A DNA stretch of 14,172 bases from Candidatus Cloacimonadota bacterium (GTDB lineage Bacteria; Cloacimonadota; Cloacimonadia; Cloacimonadales; TCS61), in NCBI GenBank assembly GCA_029932755.1, contig JAOZPK010000055.1:1-14172 (forward strand), given 5' to 3'. Both the position numbers and the translations under genes were made by a program. Shown one piece after another: positions 1 to 9,217 of the stretch. The notes under the pieces are model-generated. The model saw only the letters and a list, made by a program, of their open reading frames with translations, was not told the DNA's origin and ran no database searches. Each line of letters begins with the position of its first letter. Position 1 is the stretch's first letter.

Positions 1-1205
1 GTTCCGGCTTGTAATGGACGCCAATAACGACCATAAAGTTCATCGGAATTTCGAGGATCAAAATAGGATGCATCTGCTTCTTCGATGATAACTTCCGCAA
101 CTAACGGGTCACCTGAATTAGTATCGGTTATATGCCCGGTAAGCATAGCTCCGGGAGCATTATATCCAAGAGATCTATCCAGAAGCCAATACGCTCCAAT
201 ACTGCATCTTTCACAAGTATCATCTACTAAATATTCTGGTGGATCATTATTGGGTTGTAAATTTAGTGTTCCGCACTCAATGAGAAGTTGAATCGTTCCA
301 TGCGTTTTATAGAACCAGTCGTGAGCATTACCTTTTCTTCCTGAAGATGCATAAGGTTCATACGTACCCGAATGATCTTCCTTTAAAATTAAACCGGCTA
401 CATTCTCTCCGATAGTCTGGCTTAAACCAAGATCAGGAGTTGGCTTTAAGCCTGCCCAATTAGATGGATAATACACTTTTTGTGAGAAATGACCGGTTCT
501 TGAAGAATGCCAGTTTATAGAATAGATAAAATGCTGTTCTTCTGCAAGACTTCGTATTGCTTGTGTTCCGCCTTCAGAAAACGGACCAGGTCCTCGATAG
601 TAGTCATTCCACTCTTCGGGACCACCTACTCCCCATATATCACCATGTATCCAGTTAAAACCATAATTCCTGTTAGTATCAACACCATCTATATCTCCAC
701 CGGCTCCAACTTCAAAATCAAATATCCCATTCTCGTTATTATCTCTTTTATTTTTACGATAAGTTATATCCCAACCATCCATTACAACTTGCAAACCTTC
801 CGGATTATAAGTTGGAACAAACCACATTTCCAATTCATCCAGCCAAAAGTTGTACGGATCGATCATTCTATTTTCCACAATATCATGGATCATGTACATT
901 GTGATCTCAACACCAAGCACTTCTTCTGCATGACACTGTCCCGCATACATTACTGCCGGTTCATCTTCATCAACTGTAACGTTGTTAGAAAGCTTTACTG
1001 CATAGATAGGAATTGGATCTTGATAAGGATCTGCACCAAGAGTAGTTCCAATCTGCTGTACCATTACAATATCGGGATGATTTGCCTGTAGATCGTTGAT
1101 TTCCTGAAGTATTTCCTCATAAGTATGATATCGTGGATCCAGCACAACTTGTGCTGAAAGTCCCGCAATTAGCAATACTAATAAGACCGTAATTAATTGT
1201 TTCAT
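1..1205 (-). CDS. Secreted M14-family zinc carboxypeptidase (3' end cut by window edge)
   Basis: The frame runs from ATG at 1205 through position 1 without a stop, giving about 401 residues of an incomplete protein. Residues 1-18 are a Sec signal peptide with likely cleavage at LSA|Q. Residues about 24-325 match the M14 metallocarboxypeptidase fold. The HxxE zinc motif is H92-A-E-E95. N-R follows in DTNRNY (R179, substrate carboxylate binding by family analogy). A YYRGPGPFSE segment precedes the third zinc ligand H233 in NWHSS, and the catalytic Glu is E310 in LLIECGT. All key residues are present, so an active exopeptidase acting outside the cytoplasm is likely. From about residue 352 (PGAMLTGHITDTNSGDP) a carboxypeptidase-regulatory-like beta domain starts and runs off the window. 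A sorting domain like those of its neighbours may follow; this cannot be seen. It is the last visible gene of the operon, 7 bases after the preceding stop codon. Peptide specificity is unknown. Confidence 0.93.
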   Translation of the reverse strand, partial: MKQLITVLLVLLIAGLSAQVVLDPRYHTYEEILQEINDLQANHPDIVMVQQIGTTLGADPYQDPIPIYAVKLSNNVTVDEDEPAVMYAGQCHAEEVLGVEITMYMIHDIVENRMIDPYNFWLDELEMWFVPTYNPEGLQVVMDGWDITYRKNKRDNNENGIFDFEVGAGGDIDGVDTNRNYGFNWIHGDIWGVGGPEEWNDYYRGPGPFSEGGTQAIRSLAEEQHFIYSINWHSSRTGHFSQKVYYPSNWAGLKPTPDLGLSQTIGENVAGLILKEDHSGTYEPYASSGRKGNAHDWFYKTHGTIQLLIECGTLNLQPNNDPPEYLVDDTCERCSIGAYWLLDRSLGYNAPGAMLTGHITDTNSGDPLVAEVIIEEADASYFDPRNSDELYGRYWRPLQAG

Positions 1206-1209
1206 CGTT

Positions 1210-1214
1210 CTCCT
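1210..1214 (-). promoter_or_regulatory. Shine-Dalgarno of the M14 carboxypeptidase gene
   Basis: AGGAG lies 4 bases before the ATG at 1205 and overlaps the TAG stop of the upstream gene (TAGGAG). This fixes the start codon and suggests translational coupling between the two genes. Confidence 0.8.
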
Positions 1215-4200
1215 ACTTTAAAAGGATCATTTTCTTCACGCTTGTATAATCACCATTTTCATTTTTTGTATCAAAACCAGAGAAATATATTCCGCTGGAC
1301 ACACTTTTACCTGAATCATTTTTCCCGTTCCAAACCACACTATGATATCCGGCTTGCATTTCATCAGTAACCAGTGTTCTTACTTTCTGCCCCCGAACAT
1401 TGTAGATATTAAGTGAAACAAAAGAATCTTCTTTTAAACTGAAATCAATATTAGTTGTTGGATTAAATGGATTTGGATAATTTTGCAATAATATATTACC
1501 CGGATGATGAATTTGAGGATCATCAACTCCAACTGATTCAAATTTTACCTTTTGAATATACACATTATAAATATCAGTTTTTCCACTTGAACGTGTATCT
1601 TCCCAGATCACATATGAAAATTCACCTTTATTCACAGCTTTAGGGGCATTCTGATTTTTAAGTTCACTACAAATTGTAAGTCCAGTATTTGGCCATGTTA
1701 CTTCTATTTCACCATTTTCATTAAGCAATTGGGCCAATAATTCAGATTCAACTCCACTAGAGTAATCTTCCCAGAAAACCATATAATTTATACCATCAGT
1801 TACTAAATATGGAGCTTCCTGATAACTTTCTTGAACAATAACTTCTACACCATCAGCCTGCCAGATCTCGTTTCCATTCATATCAAATTTCTGCATATAA
1901 ATATCATTAAAAGAACCTGTTCTGAAATCTTTCCAAACTATAAAAATTGCATCATTATAGATCATGTTTGAAAAAAACTGGTCATTTTCAACATCGACAA
2001 GTGGAACACCACCATCTTCCCAAAGTGTTGTTCCCTCAGGAGTTACTATCTGCCCGTAAATATCTATGCTGCCATTCCTATAATCATCCCAAACTATCAG
2101 TAAACCATCAGGAACATCCATTATTCTAGCATTATTCTGATTACCATCTTCTATACATACATCCAAACCCTCAGCGTCCCAGCCAGTTGCAGGATCACCA
2201 TTTTCATCAACCATTATGCAGAATATGTTTGTGTTTCCTCCGATACTTTGCCACACATAATAACCGTGGGATACGTCGCTCAGTTTGTCATTACCAGCTC
2301 TATCGACAATGGTTTTACCACCTGTACCCCATTCCAGATTACCATTAATAATTTTCTGACCCATAATACGTGAATCACCAGAAACAGTAAAATCTTCCCA
2401 GCCTACATAATATTCAAGAATGCTGTTATTGTCCACTATTGAAATCTTGGGTTTACTTTGTTCAGCATCAGATTCACCAAGCTGTAAACCTTCATTTTGT
2501 GACCAGATCATATTCCCTTCGAGATCTACGGCCTGTCCGTAAACTTGTTTGTAACCAAGTTTGTTTTCTTCCCAGACCATTGCAAGTATATCGGAATCAG
2601 GATAGATATCAGCATCCATACTCTCTTGATCATAACCGGTAAGAGTTGTTACTGGCTGTCCATCTTCTTCAAGTTCTAAAGAGCCATCATCATTAACTAT
2701 CTGGTAATATATTTGAAATCCATAACCAGCATTTCTGGTATCTTCCCAAATGACGATCTTTTTATCGTTATTAGTAAGGATCTTCTGATTATGTGAATCG
2801 CCGCAAAGACCGTAGTATATTATTTCACCGTCATCTTCTAAAATTGTGTTTCCATTAGTATCCAGTAATTGAACATACAATCCCGTTGAGCCTGTTCTAT
2901 TATCTCCCCATACACAGAAAACTTTATCCTCAGAGAGTTTTACAAGCGGAGAGAATTGCCAACCATCAGCTGAACATACATCAAAACCATTAATCGGCAA
3001 CTCAAATGTTCCGTTAGAATTCACATGCTGAATATAAATATCTTCATGAGGATGGTTATTAACTCTACCATCTTCCCAAATAATCCAAGCACCGCCATTA
3101 TCGTCACCACTAAGTCGTGGATTCAGCTGATCATTTATGGCCTGAACAACTTCAACTCCTGAGGTATTCCATTGTAAATTACCATTAATATCCAGTTTTT
3201 GTGCATAAAGATCTTTATAATTTTCACTTGCCTCATTTCTACCGTCTTCCCATACAATTATTGCTCCATTATCGGAAGCTTTTGTAATTCTTGCATTACG
3301 CTGAATAGCTTCTCCAACATATATCTCTACTTCATTTGTCCAAAGCAAATCACCATTCAAATCAACTCTTTGAGCTTTAATGTCTCCAAAATTATCTGTT
3401 CCCATATCACGCCATGAGAAGATAAAGTTTCCTGTTCCATCGGGAGTTATCTTTGGTTTTTCCTGTGGTCCTGTAGCTCCTGCTAAAATATTCCCGTTCT
3501 CATCCCATAAAAGATCTCCGTTAGAAGCAATACGCTGCATATAAATATTGGCATCATAAGGGTCTCTTTCGTCATGCCATGCTACAATAGCACCATTTGA
3601 CCCATCTTCCCAGAATGTATGTTGATTCTGACTACCACTCGCATCAGCTATTGGGTTACCATCATCTGCCCAACCGGAAACAATATTTCCATTTGTATCA
3701 ATATGAGTTCCATAAATATCAGTACTACTAATAGGTCTACTGTCGAGCCAGATTACATAAGCACCGCCGTTGTCATCTGGTACAATATTAAGTGATATCT
3801 GTATATCTTCAAACAAACAAAGAGGAACACCTTCTTCATCCCATTGTAATACACCATCACTGGATATTTTTTGAGCATATATATCACCAGCTTCTTCATT
3901 TCTGAAATCAACCCAAGCAATGATTACATCCCCATTTCCAGATTCGATAATAACAGGATCTTCTTGTCTACTATATTCACCATTTACTAGTATTCCACCT
4001 TCTGTCCATACGCAATTGCCGTTAGCATCATATTTCTGTGCCCATATATCTCTTACGCCTGTTCTTGTATCAGACCATACAAAAACAACTCCGCCATCAA
4101 CACCAGTTGCAGATCTGTACCATTCAATATTCACACCTTGTCTGATCGGTATCTCTTCAGTCCATTGTAATTGTGCATTCAATAGTGAAATTGCAACAAC

Positions 4201-4227
4201 AAAGAGTACTATTAATAATTTCCTCAT
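1213..4227 (-). CDS. Secreted W-x-D-x-R repeat protein with C-terminal T9SS-type sorting domain
   Basis: This is a 1004-residue exported protein of unknown function. Residues 1-18 form a signal peptide, with likely cleavage at LNA|Q. Residues about 45-895 are sixteen units of roughly 50-58 residues. Each has a hydrophobic strand ending in W-x-D-x-R, then DIYxQ, then (D)xNGxxxW and a variable VxxxxxxQxxP link. The pattern predicts an all-beta fold, perhaps one or two beta-propellers. The C-terminal part has NYPNPFNP (Y917) and a FlgD-Ig-like segment ending SGIYF...KKMILLK, as in T9SS type A sorting domains. No catalytic motif was recognised. The many acidic D/N-G turns would suit calcium binding, which is inference. 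It lies between the C25 gene (19-base gap) and the M14 gene (7-base gap), so it is probably co-expressed and exported with them. A surface adhesin or ligand-binding role is a guess from fold and context. Confidence 0.92.
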   Translation of the reverse strand: MRKLLIVLFVVAISLLNAQLQWTEEIPIRQGVNIEWYRSATGVDGGVVFVWSDTRTGVRDIWAQKYDANGNCVWTEGGILVNGEYSRQEDPVIIESGNGDVIIAWVDFRNEEAGDIYAQKISSDGVLQWDEEGVPLCLFEDIQISLNIVPDDNGGAYVIWLDSRPISSTDIYGTHIDTNGNIVSGWADDGNPIADASGSQNQHTFWEDGSNGAIVAWHDERDPYDANIYMQRIASNGDLLWDENGNILAGATGPQEKPKITPDGTGNFIFSWRDMGTDNFGDIKAQRVDLNGDLLWTNEVEIYVGEAIQRNARITKASDNGAIIVWEDGRNEASENYKDLYAQKLDINGNLQWNTSGVEVVQAINDQLNPRLSGDDNGGAWIIWEDGRVNNHPHEDIYIQHVNSNGTFELPINGFDVCSADGWQFSPLVKLSEDKVFCVWGDNRTGSTGLYVQLLDTNGNTILEDDGEIIYYGLCGDSHNQKILTNNDKKIVIWEDTRNAGYGFQIYYQIVNDDGSLELEEDGQPVTTLTGYDQESMDADIYPDSDILAMVWEENKLGYKQVYGQAVDLEGNMIWSQNEGLQLGESDAEQSKPKISIVDNNSILEYYVGWEDFTVSGDSRIMGQKIINGNLEWGTGGKTIVDRAGNDKLSDVSHGYYVWQSIGGNTNIFCIMVDENGDPATGWDAEGLDVCIEDGNQNNARIMDVPDGLLIVWDDYRNGSIDIYGQIVTPEGTTLWEDGGVPLVDVENDQFFSNMIYNDAIFIVWKDFRTGSFNDIYMQKFDMNGNEIWQADGVEVIVQESYQEAPYLVTDGINYMVFWEDYSSGVESELLAQLLNENGEIEVTWPNTGLTICSELKNQNAPKAVNKGEFSYVIWEDTRSSGKTDIYNVYIQKVKFESVGVDDPQIHHPGNILLQNYPNPFNPTTNIDFSLKEDSFVSLNIYNVRGQKVRTLVTDEMQAGYHSVVWNGKNDSGKSVSSGIYFSGFDTKNENGDYTSVKKMILLK
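1540..4095 (-). repeat. Sixteen-unit W-x-D-x-R protein repeat array
   Basis: This region encodes residues about 45-895 of the repeat protein. All sixteen units keep the central Trp (for example VFVWSDTR, IIAWVDFR, IIVWEDGR, IVIWEDTR, YVIWEDTR). Eleven keep the Arg; units 5, 10, 11, 12 and 15 have lost or replaced it. The DNA copies have diverged well beyond recognisable tandem repeats, so the array is old rather than recently expanded. Boundaries are approximate. Confidence 0.8.
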
Positions 4228-4236
4228 CTTTTTTAA

Positions 4237-4241
4237 CCTCT
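4237..4241 (-). promoter_or_regulatory. Shine-Dalgarno of the repeat-protein gene
   Basis: AGAGG sits 9 bases before the ATG at 4227, inside the 19-base gap after the C25 gene. It supports that ATG as the start. Confidence 0.65.
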
Positions 4242-4246
4242 ACTTT

Positions 4247-7200
4247 TTATTTTATTAATAACATTTTATTAATCTTATGATAATTATTTGTGTCGAATTT
4301 ATAGAAATACACACCTGAGGCTACTTTTCTACCTGAATTATCTATTCCTGTCCAAATCACATTATATCTGCCCACTTCAAGTATTTCATTTACAAGAGTT
4401 TTAACTTTTTGTCCTTTTATGTTGAAAATTTCAAGTTTTGCTTTCTGCGCATTATCAGCAATAGAAAAAGCAATTGTTGTTTCCGGATTAAACGGATTGG
4501 GATAGTTCTGATTTACTTTTGTTACCAATGGAATCTGATCATCAGATCCTGTAGGTTCGTAACCTGTCCCACTAAGTGACACTTCATACTGTGAGTTTAT
4601 CACATCATTACTTTCAATAATCAATATATCTTCATAAAGCTGTTCTTCTTCCGGATTAAAAGTAACTATTACCGATTGTACTTCACCCGGAGCTAAAATA
4701 AAGCTAACGGGGCTTGCACTATACTCAACAATTCCAGTTATAATATTTGTAACTTCCAAATCAACCTCACCCAGATTGCTCACGTAAAGTGTATCCGATG
4801 CTTCATCTCCAATTTGAACATTACCAAAATTAAGTGCATCTTCCGATAAACTGATTATTGGTACTTCCGTTAGTATGTGTAAATTAATGGGAAGTGTAAT
4901 TGAAGAAGCTTCAGGATCGTTTGTAGAAATAAGTAAATTACATAAAAAATCGCCAATATTTAGTTCTTCAGCACTCACATTAATTGTAATTGTATGCATT
5001 TCACCACCTGGGATATAACCAAAAGTTTGATCTAAATCGACCCAATCAATGATCCGTTCGATCAAGACAGCGTATTCATCTTCAACAAAGTTTCCATTAT
5101 ATACCATTTGTAAAGCTGTATTCCCAACTTCATTCTGCAATCCAATAGTTGCAGAATCTATTGTCCCATCCATTGTATGGTATTGATAAAGAACATTACC
5201 ATTTTCATAGATAATAATCTCAAAATCATAAATCCCCTCATAAGTTCCAGGGAAGTGAATAACATGATCGAACCAGACAACCAAGCTATCAGAGGTGCTA
5301 TAATAATAAACACTCCCTCCCTGTAGCGGATCAAGATCATCCCAGAAAGGTATCAATGCAGGACGAGGACTATCAGGATGTGGAAGAGACAAATTATTCC
5401 ACTCATCATTATCATCACCAAAACCTATCCATCCATTAGGGTTAATTCTAAACTCGGAATAGAATGAACCATAGAAAATGAAATCAAATCCAATAGGCAT
5501 AAGATCAGTTCCTATATCATTGTGTGTAAAAGTAACTTCAGTTCCAATTGCCGAAATATCACGCCAACTATAACTTGGACCATTTGGTTCATAATTATCA
5601 GTCCATATATAACCGTAGGCATCCGGTCCACCGGAGCCATCACCTGTATTATCATAATCTTTAATTATGTTATAAACCAGATTGGCCTCTCCATTATTAG
5701 AAATTTCTAAATGTTTAGTATCTATTCCACCAGGCAAAAGTACTATATCAAAGCTATCATGGCTAAGATTAACAATTGGAGGATCCTGAGTTATTGATCC
5801 TGCTGTTGTAAATTTTAACGCAAGTTCATTTTGAAGATGTATTGCCGCAGTTGGATAAGAATTATTGAAAGTATATTCTAACCCGATAGTTCCTGTATGA
5901 TCCTCAAGACCAACCGTAGAATATTGCCCATGCTGAGAAGGATATGAACCGGGATTAGTATTGTTTATAACTTTGTATTGAAATATAATCTCAGCATCGC
6001 CGGTTGGAGTTGAATAATAAACTGGGTCTAAGATCATTATTTGAAATGTTTCTTCATTATTATTAGCATCATTCTGCATATGTGACCATTCAATAATGAA
6101 CATATGAAGAGAAGTATCATGATAATAGAATACATTCCCAGCAGATGTTTTTAAGTCATCCCAGAAAGGTGCGATCATGGGTGAAGGACCTTGAGGTCCG
6201 GGGATGGGACTGTTCATAAAAGAACCTTGAGTACTCCCGCCAGGTGCAGCCCATCCATTTGAACAAACACTTATCATATCATATGGGATTCCATAGAAAT
6301 TAAATGAGAATGGTAAATTTACATTTTCGGTATCTCCTGTATCACCATTGTCATATAAATTTAAAGATGTGCCGGATCCGCCATAAGACGGATCTATCTC
6401 TATCCAGTTGTATACAGGCGCAAAATCATAACCTACATCACTACTATCATAACAATAATAACCATATTCATCAGGTCCAAGCGGATCTGTTTGAGATACT
6501 TCCCCAACCTCAATAATAAATGAAATTGTATTATTGAAACCTTCAGAATTTGTTAACTCTAAAGTGAAAGGTATCTGAGAACCGGGAATCACTTGATAAC
6601 CTGCTTCAACAACAAATTTATCAGAATAATTATCTCCTTCGGCTCCTGGAGAGATAGATTCAAAAGTTCCAAGACTATCATTGATAGAAATTGCATTGTT
6701 ACTACATCTTAATAATCCTTCAATTCCATTTGCTGTAATTGTTCCAGTGTTAAAAAGCGTTACCGCAATTTCCACTTCCTCACCCGGGTCAAATATCCCA
6801 TTCCCACTATTATAAACATTATAATCACTTGCATAAAGGTTTATACCATTAACAATTAGGAATAAAACATCAACCCATTGGTTCCCACTTCCGTCTTCAA
6901 TGAGAACATCCAACTGAATCATTGTTCCGCCTAATACATCTTCATCAATAGAGATATCAAAATCATCTGAACTAAAAACAGTGTTTCCTGATGGAATTGA
7001 ACCATAATCTTCAATATTGTCCGTGATCGTTATAAAATCGTTGTTTGAGGAAATTGTAGCAGTAATAGAACTTGCGGTTTGATAGCCATGATTTTTTAGA
7101 CCAATATTAAGTTCAATATCTTCACCAGGATTTACTAACCCATTATCATTTCCAGAAGATGTTCCTGAATTATCATCATCAATAATATAACTTTCAATTG

Positions 7201-9199
7201 AAATTGCTAAATTCTGATTTAGAACTTCTACTTCTCCCTGGTATGGAATATAATTGTGTTTTGTTACAGTTAAAAGAATATCACCTACTTCTTCTACATT
7301 AATGGGCAAATATACAAATCCATCTTCATCTGTATTTTCACTCACAAAGATCACATCATCGCCCATCAAAGCGCAAACCCAGGCATCTTCAATTGGAAAT
7401 CCTGAATTGTTTTCTACTTGAACTTCCAAATAATTTGTCCCTGGTGATATTTGTATTTCGTGATTTACAATAATATTCTGTGGAATTCCTGTCCAAAGTT
7501 CAACTCCAGGATCTCCAATTAAAGTATTCATATGTGAAAAATTATCTACATAACCTCCCGGATTTTGAGGATAATGCTCATATAGAGCAAGTTTACCTCT
7601 ATTTACTGCTCCACCCGGATTGTATATGCCATCTGCAAAAATACCATAAAATATACCGGCATCAACGCAATTATTAAAGTTTGTATGAGTACCCCATGTT
7701 GCAGTTCCTATCGCAGCTATTGCCCCAATTGGATTACCTACAGAACCGGCTCGAATAAATGTCTCTGATCTTGCCACCTCACTGTTGTCTGCAAAACTTC
7801 CTGTACCACAGGTTAGAAAAACAGCAAAAGGCAATTTCCGATAATTAGAAAGATTAGTTATACTAGAATTAGAAAAACCGCTCATATTAAGGTAGCCACG
7901 ATAGTTGAAATAACTTACACCTGAATTCAAATTATTGATCATTGCACTGGAATAGCTTCCTGAATAGACCTCTGTTGCTATTATATTCGGAGCATGCTGC
8001 TGCATCATTTCTGCAATAAATTGTTTAGTGAAAACAGTAGATGGACCTGAACTGGAAGGATCACCTACCATTACAGAGTGATCATACCAGTTAGTTTCAG
8101 CCATATAGGGATCTTTCTCATAACCTAACACTTTGGCTACATATGTTTGCATATTTGTGATAGTAGCTATCGATATCCTTCCCAGGAATACGTCTTCCAA
8201 AACATCACCTCCCTCCAACTGAGCATAAGGATGATCACCTTCTGCACTATAATAAGAAATATAAAATGTTGGGATACTATACGATCCACCTACATCACCT
8301 ACCAAACAGACAAATTCAGGTGGATTTTCCCACGTATTATAAGCATTTTGGATATAGTTCTTTATAGAAGTTGTTGTTGTTCCCGTTTCTGCTGTGCTGG
8401 CGAGTGTTACTTCAAAGCCTTTCTGATGTTTCCAATCTGTTAAATCCTCAAGTTCAGAAAGTAGAGCAGCGTTATTTGGATAAATAAAAAGATAGCTCGG
8501 GGTTTGATAGTCTTCCCGCAATGAAGATGTTGAATAATTCAAGATAGAAGCTTCATATAATTTTTGGAAAGTTCGAGAAGGAAGCCTATTTGACTTCAAC
8601 TGATTTATGCCATTCTTTCCAGTTGTATTTACAACTAATTCAATATTCTTTATTATCCTCAATTCTTTGGCTGCCGGATCGTACTGAAATGGGTTTACGG
8701 TAACAGTTACAACACGATGATCACGCATTATTGCCGGCTCTCCAACTTGAACTATATCAGCAGGGAAAATACTTCTACCCGAATAAAATGATTCATTTAT
8801 AGAAAATTCGGTATTTTTTGACTGACTTTCACTTTGTAGTTTCTGTTGTGGATATACAGTAATATTTGAAATTAGTTCTTCTTCAAAGTTGATAATTTCA
8901 AATGTTACCTCACCTTGATCTGGGATAACAACAAATCTGGTAAATCTTGGGAGGTCGGGCTTTCCAACTTCTATAAACTCCCCTTCGTTGAAATAGGATA
9001 TTTTTTGATACTTGTACCCATTCTCATCAACGGATTCCATCTCATAGCCATCAAGAGTAAATGTTATCTCAATATTTGCATCTGATAAATTTATGTGTTC
9101 AAAAAGATCTTTCGCAGTGTTTTCCGGTATTTCTACCCAATTTGAAAAAGCATTTATACTAAAAAGTAAAACGAATAAAGCAATGTTGATTTTTTTCAT
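4247..9199 (-). CDS. Large secreted gingipain-like (C25) multidomain protein with sorting domain; catalytic His replaced
   Basis: This is a 1650-residue protein. Its layout is: signal peptide 1-19 (AFS|N); a C25-type propeptide to about 225; a C25 caspase-like domain about 230-575, from PSYLFIYP to NTLIGDPGVELW; a gingipain-type Ig domain about 580-665; two CARDB-like beta domains about 670-905. Next come two copies of a nidogen-like beta domain (about 927-1130 and 1207-1380), each with NGW and PFWDDL. The rest is an ASH/Hydin-like domain about 1445-1548 and a YPNPFNP sorting domain from Y1566. C464 in LTCGTGSF aligns with the gingipain nucleophile. The GHG motif that carries the catalytic His is here R-G-Y (Y436 in FNYRGYLNMSG). 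Proteolysis is therefore uncertain: it may be a pseudoenzyme or may use another base. It is the second gene of the operon and is predicted to be exported to the cell surface or medium. Domain limits are approximate. Confidence 0.93.
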   Translation of the reverse strand: MKKINIALFVLLFSINAFSNWVEIPENTAKDLFEHINLSDANIEITFTLDGYEMESVDENGYKYQKISYFNEGEFIEVGKPDLPRFTRFVVIPDQGEVTFEIINFEEELISNITVYPQQKLQSESQSKNTEFSINESFYSGRSIFPADIVQVGEPAIMRDHRVVTVTVNPFQYDPAAKELRIIKNIELVVNTTGKNGINQLKSNRLPSRTFQKLYEASILNYSTSSLREDYQTPSYLFIYPNNAALLSELEDLTDWKHQKGFEVTLASTAETGTTTTSIKNYIQNAYNTWENPPEFVCLVGDVGGSYSIPTFYISYYSAEGDHPYAQLEGGDVLEDVFLGRISIATITNMQTYVAKVLGYEKDPYMAETNWYDHSVMVGDPSSSGPSTVFTKQFIAEMMQQHAPNIIATEVYSGSYSSAMINNLNSGVSYFNYRGYLNMSGFSNSSITNLSNYRKLPFAVFLTCGTGSFADNSEVARSETFIRAGSVGNPIGAIAAIGTATWGTHTNFNNCVDAGIFYGIFADGIYNPGGAVNRGKLALYEHYPQNPGGYVDNFSHMNTLIGDPGVELWTGIPQNIIVNHEIQISPGTNYLEVQVENNSGFPIEDAWVCALMGDDVIFVSENTDEDGFVYLPINVEEVGDILLTVTKHNYIPYQGEVEVLNQNLAISIESYIIDDDNSGTSSGNDNGLVNPGEDIELNIGLKNHGYQTASSITATISSNNDFITITDNIEDYGSIPSGNTVFSSDDFDISIDEDVLGGTMIQLDVLIEDGSGNQWVDVLFLIVNGINLYASDYNVYNSGNGIFDPGEEVEIAVTLFNTGTITANGIEGLLRCSNNAISINDSLGTFESISPGAEGDNYSDKFVVEAGYQVIPGSQIPFTLELTNSEGFNNTISFIIEVGEVSQTDPLGPDEYGYYCYDSSDVGYDFAPVYNWIEIDPSYGGSGTSLNLYDNGDTGDTENVNLPFSFNFYGIPYDMISVCSNGWAAPGGSTQGSFMNSPIPGPQGPSPMIAPFWDDLKTSAGNVFYYHDTSLHMFIIEWSHMQNDANNNEETFQIMILDPVYYSTPTGDAEIIFQYKVINNTNPGSYPSQHGQYSTVGLEDHTGTIGLEYTFNNSYPTAAIHLQNELALKFTTAGSITQDPPIVNLSHDSFDIVLLPGGIDTKHLEISNNGEANLVYNIIKDYDNTGDGSGGPDAYGYIWTDNYEPNGPSYSWRDISAIGTEVTFTHNDIGTDLMPIGFDFIFYGSFYSEFRINPNGWIGFGDDNDEWNNLSLPHPDSPRPALIPFWDDLDPLQGGSVYYYSTSDSLVVWFDHVIHFPGTYEGIYDFEIIIYENGNVLYQYHTMDGTIDSATIGLQNEVGNTALQMVYNGNFVEDEYAVLIERIIDWVDLDQTFGYIPGGEMHTITINVSAEELNIGDFLCNLLISTNDPEASSITLPINLHILTEVPIISLSEDALNFGNVQIGDEASDTLYVSNLGEVDLEVTNIITGIVEYSASPVSFILAPGEVQSVIVTFNPEEEQLYEDILIIESNDVINSQYEVSLSGTGYEPTGSDDQIPLVTKVNQNYPNPFNPETTIAFSIADNAQKAKLEIFNIKGQKVKTLVNEILEVGRYNVIWTGIDNSGRKVASGVYFYKFDTNNYHKINKMLLIK

Positions 9200-9204
9200 A
9201 TTTT

Positions 9205-9208
9205 CTCC
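9205..9208 (-). promoter_or_regulatory. Shine-Dalgarno of the C25 gene
   Basis: GGAG lies 5 bases before the ATG at 9199, within the 18-base gap after the lipoprotein gene. It supports that start and independent ribosome loading within the operon. Confidence 0.7.
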
Positions 9209-9217
9209 AATGTATTA

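Noticed and set aside
507..1091. Long open frame on the plus strand, 194 codons
   Set aside because: It lies wholly antisense to the M14 carboxypeptidase, whose catalytic motifs are all in place. The plus-strand translation has low-complexity, Ile/Tyr/Ser-rich composition and no recognisable domain. It is a shadow frame.
1540..4095. CRISPR array or DNA tandem repeat
   Set aside because: The periodicity is at the protein level only. The DNA units are diverged and vary in length, and no identical repeats with unique spacers occur anywhere in the window.
3920..4258. Plus-strand open frame of 112 codons across the repeat-protein start
   Set aside because: It is antisense to the N-terminus of the repeat protein, has no Shine-Dalgarno and has a composition expected of a reverse-strand shadow.
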